From Lachnospiraceae bacterium (GTDB lineage Bacteria; Bacillota; Clostridia; Lachnospirales; Lachnospiraceae), in contig CAJTDB010000001.1 in assembly GCA_910574965.1 (NCBI GenBank), positions 191,092-255,091 of the forward strand: 64,000 bases of DNA. The letters are read 5' to 3'. The notes beneath the pieces are model-generated. The model made no database searches and was not told where the DNA came from. It saw only the letters and a list, made by a program, of their open reading frames with translations. The stretch's first letter is position 1, and every line of letters starts with the position of its first letter. Position numbers and translations under genes: made by a program. Below, one piece after another: positions 63,511 to 64,000 of the stretch.

Positions 63511-64000
63511 ATGCGATATTGTAAAAAATGTACCATGCCGGATACAAGACCTGGAATTACCTTTAATGAGAAAGGTATCTGCTGCGCCTGCACACATTAT
63601 GAAAACCGAACAAAGATAGACTGGGGGGGGCGCTGGCAAGAGCTGGAGGCACTTTGTAATAAATACAGAGGTTGCAATGGGACGGGAAACTATGACTGTG
63701 CCATTGCTGTATCAGGAGGAAAAGACAGTCATTTTCAGGTTCACATTATGAAAGAAGTCATGCACATGAATCCGATCTTGTTTTCTGTTGAGGATAATTT
63801 CCCTATGACAAATGCCGGCATGCACAATATTAAAAACATCAGTGAGGAATTTGGATGCCCAATTATAAGCTATAAGCCAAACATCAAAGCGCAAAAAATC
63901 TTAATGCGATCCATGTTTGAAAAATACGGTAAACCCACATGGTATATTGACCGATTCATTTATACATTTCCTCTCCATATGGCACTAAAATTCAACACTA
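63511..64000 (+). CDS. N-acetyl sugar amidotransferase (cut by window end), phase-variable, in frame
   Basis: The frame from ATG 63511 is open to the window end (163 codons seen). YCKKCTMPDTRPGITFNEKG and CCACTHYENR give the zinc-type cysteines; IAVSGGKDSHFQVHIMK near residue 70 is the PP-loop SGGKDS of the family that includes PseA, WbpG and Campylobacter Cj1324. These turn an N-acetyl group into an acetamidino group on nonulosonic acids. A G8 tract at 63623-63630 codes for DWGGRW and is in frame. AAAGGAG precedes the ATG. The C-terminus is outside the window. Confidence 0.88.
   Translation, partial: MRYCKKCTMPDTRPGITFNEKGICCACTHYENRTKIDWGGRWQELEALCNKYRGCNGTGNYDCAIAVSGGKDSHFQVHIMKEVMHMNPILFSVEDNFPMTNAGMHNIKNISEEFGCPIISYKPNIKAQKILMRSMFEKYGKPTWYIDRFIYTFPLHMALKFNT
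63623..63630 (+). repeat. G8 tract in amidotransferase (in frame)
   Basis: Eight Gs within codons for Trp-Gly-Gly-Arg about 38 codons into the protein. Present length is open. Confidence 0.75.

Noticed and set aside
1-64000. CRISPR array, rRNA or tRNA genes
   Set aside because: No regularly spaced direct repeats and no tRNA-like cloverleaf or rRNA sequence noticed while reading.

Overview
The window looks like a chromosomal surface-polysaccharide region of a low-to-moderate GC Clostridia member, probably a Lachnospiraceae-type gut bacterium. I infer this from the A/T-rich Firmicutes promoters and AGGAGG-type ribosome sites, the paired AAA-ATPase-like/PD-(D/E)XK genes, the IS1182-type transposase, and the mix of very AT-rich glycosyltransferase genes with more GC-balanced sugar-nucleotide genes. 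No rRNA, tRNA or CRISPR array was seen.

Layout. Positions 1-920 hold the end of an IS1182-family element, followed by a small leftward XRE regulator (989-1315). Cassette 1 (2223-17749, rightward) encodes an Rmd-like reductase, a WecG-type transferase, glycosyltransferases, Wzy, Wzx and a CDP-3,6-dideoxyhexose pathway (RfbF, RfbG, RfbH and two reductase/epimerases). The middle (17775-22726) has two AAA-ATPase-like/PD-(D/E)XK genes and an O-acyltransferase. Cassette 2 (40681 down to 22891, leftward) begins with its own Rmd-like/WecG pair, then a GT2, a GT52-type transferase, Wzy, Wzx, and a pseudaminic acid set (PseB, PseC, PseF-like, PseI, PseG) with modification genes. A tyrosine recombinase gene sits at 42345-43457. 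Cassette 3 (44034 to the window end, rightward) makes GDP-D-glycero-D-manno-heptose (HddA, a HddC-GmhB fusion, GmhA), has its own WecG, GT32, polymerase, flippase and transferase, and then a CMP-legionaminic acid set (LegB, LegC, PtmE, LegI, LegG, LegF) plus an N-acetyl sugar amidotransferase cut by the window end.

The most striking structure is a set of three copies of one 23-25 bp site: A at 1575-1599 (+), B at 41617-41639 (-) and C at 43872-43896 (+). Each has 9-bp imperfect inverted arms around a 7-bp spacer, the usual form of a tyrosine-recombinase crossover site. Each lies just upstream of one cassette in the same orientation relative to it. A and B are inverted around two convergent cassettes (about 40 kb). 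B and C are inverted around the recombinase and a strong outward promoter (41699-41727, leftward). I infer a three-way switch: one promoter can be joined to cassette 2 (present state), to cassette 1 (after A-B inversion) or to cassette 3 (after B-C inversion).

A second variation layer is visible. Seven G/C homopolymers of 8-10 bases lie inside coding sequences, all in glycan-modifying genes. Three of them (acyltransferase 22891-23962, methyltransferase 27836-28532, acyltransferase 53943-55071) are out of frame in this assembly and would be restored by losing one base. The other four are in frame. The region therefore appears to combine recombinase-driven choice of whole glycan with slipped-strand tuning of its decorations.
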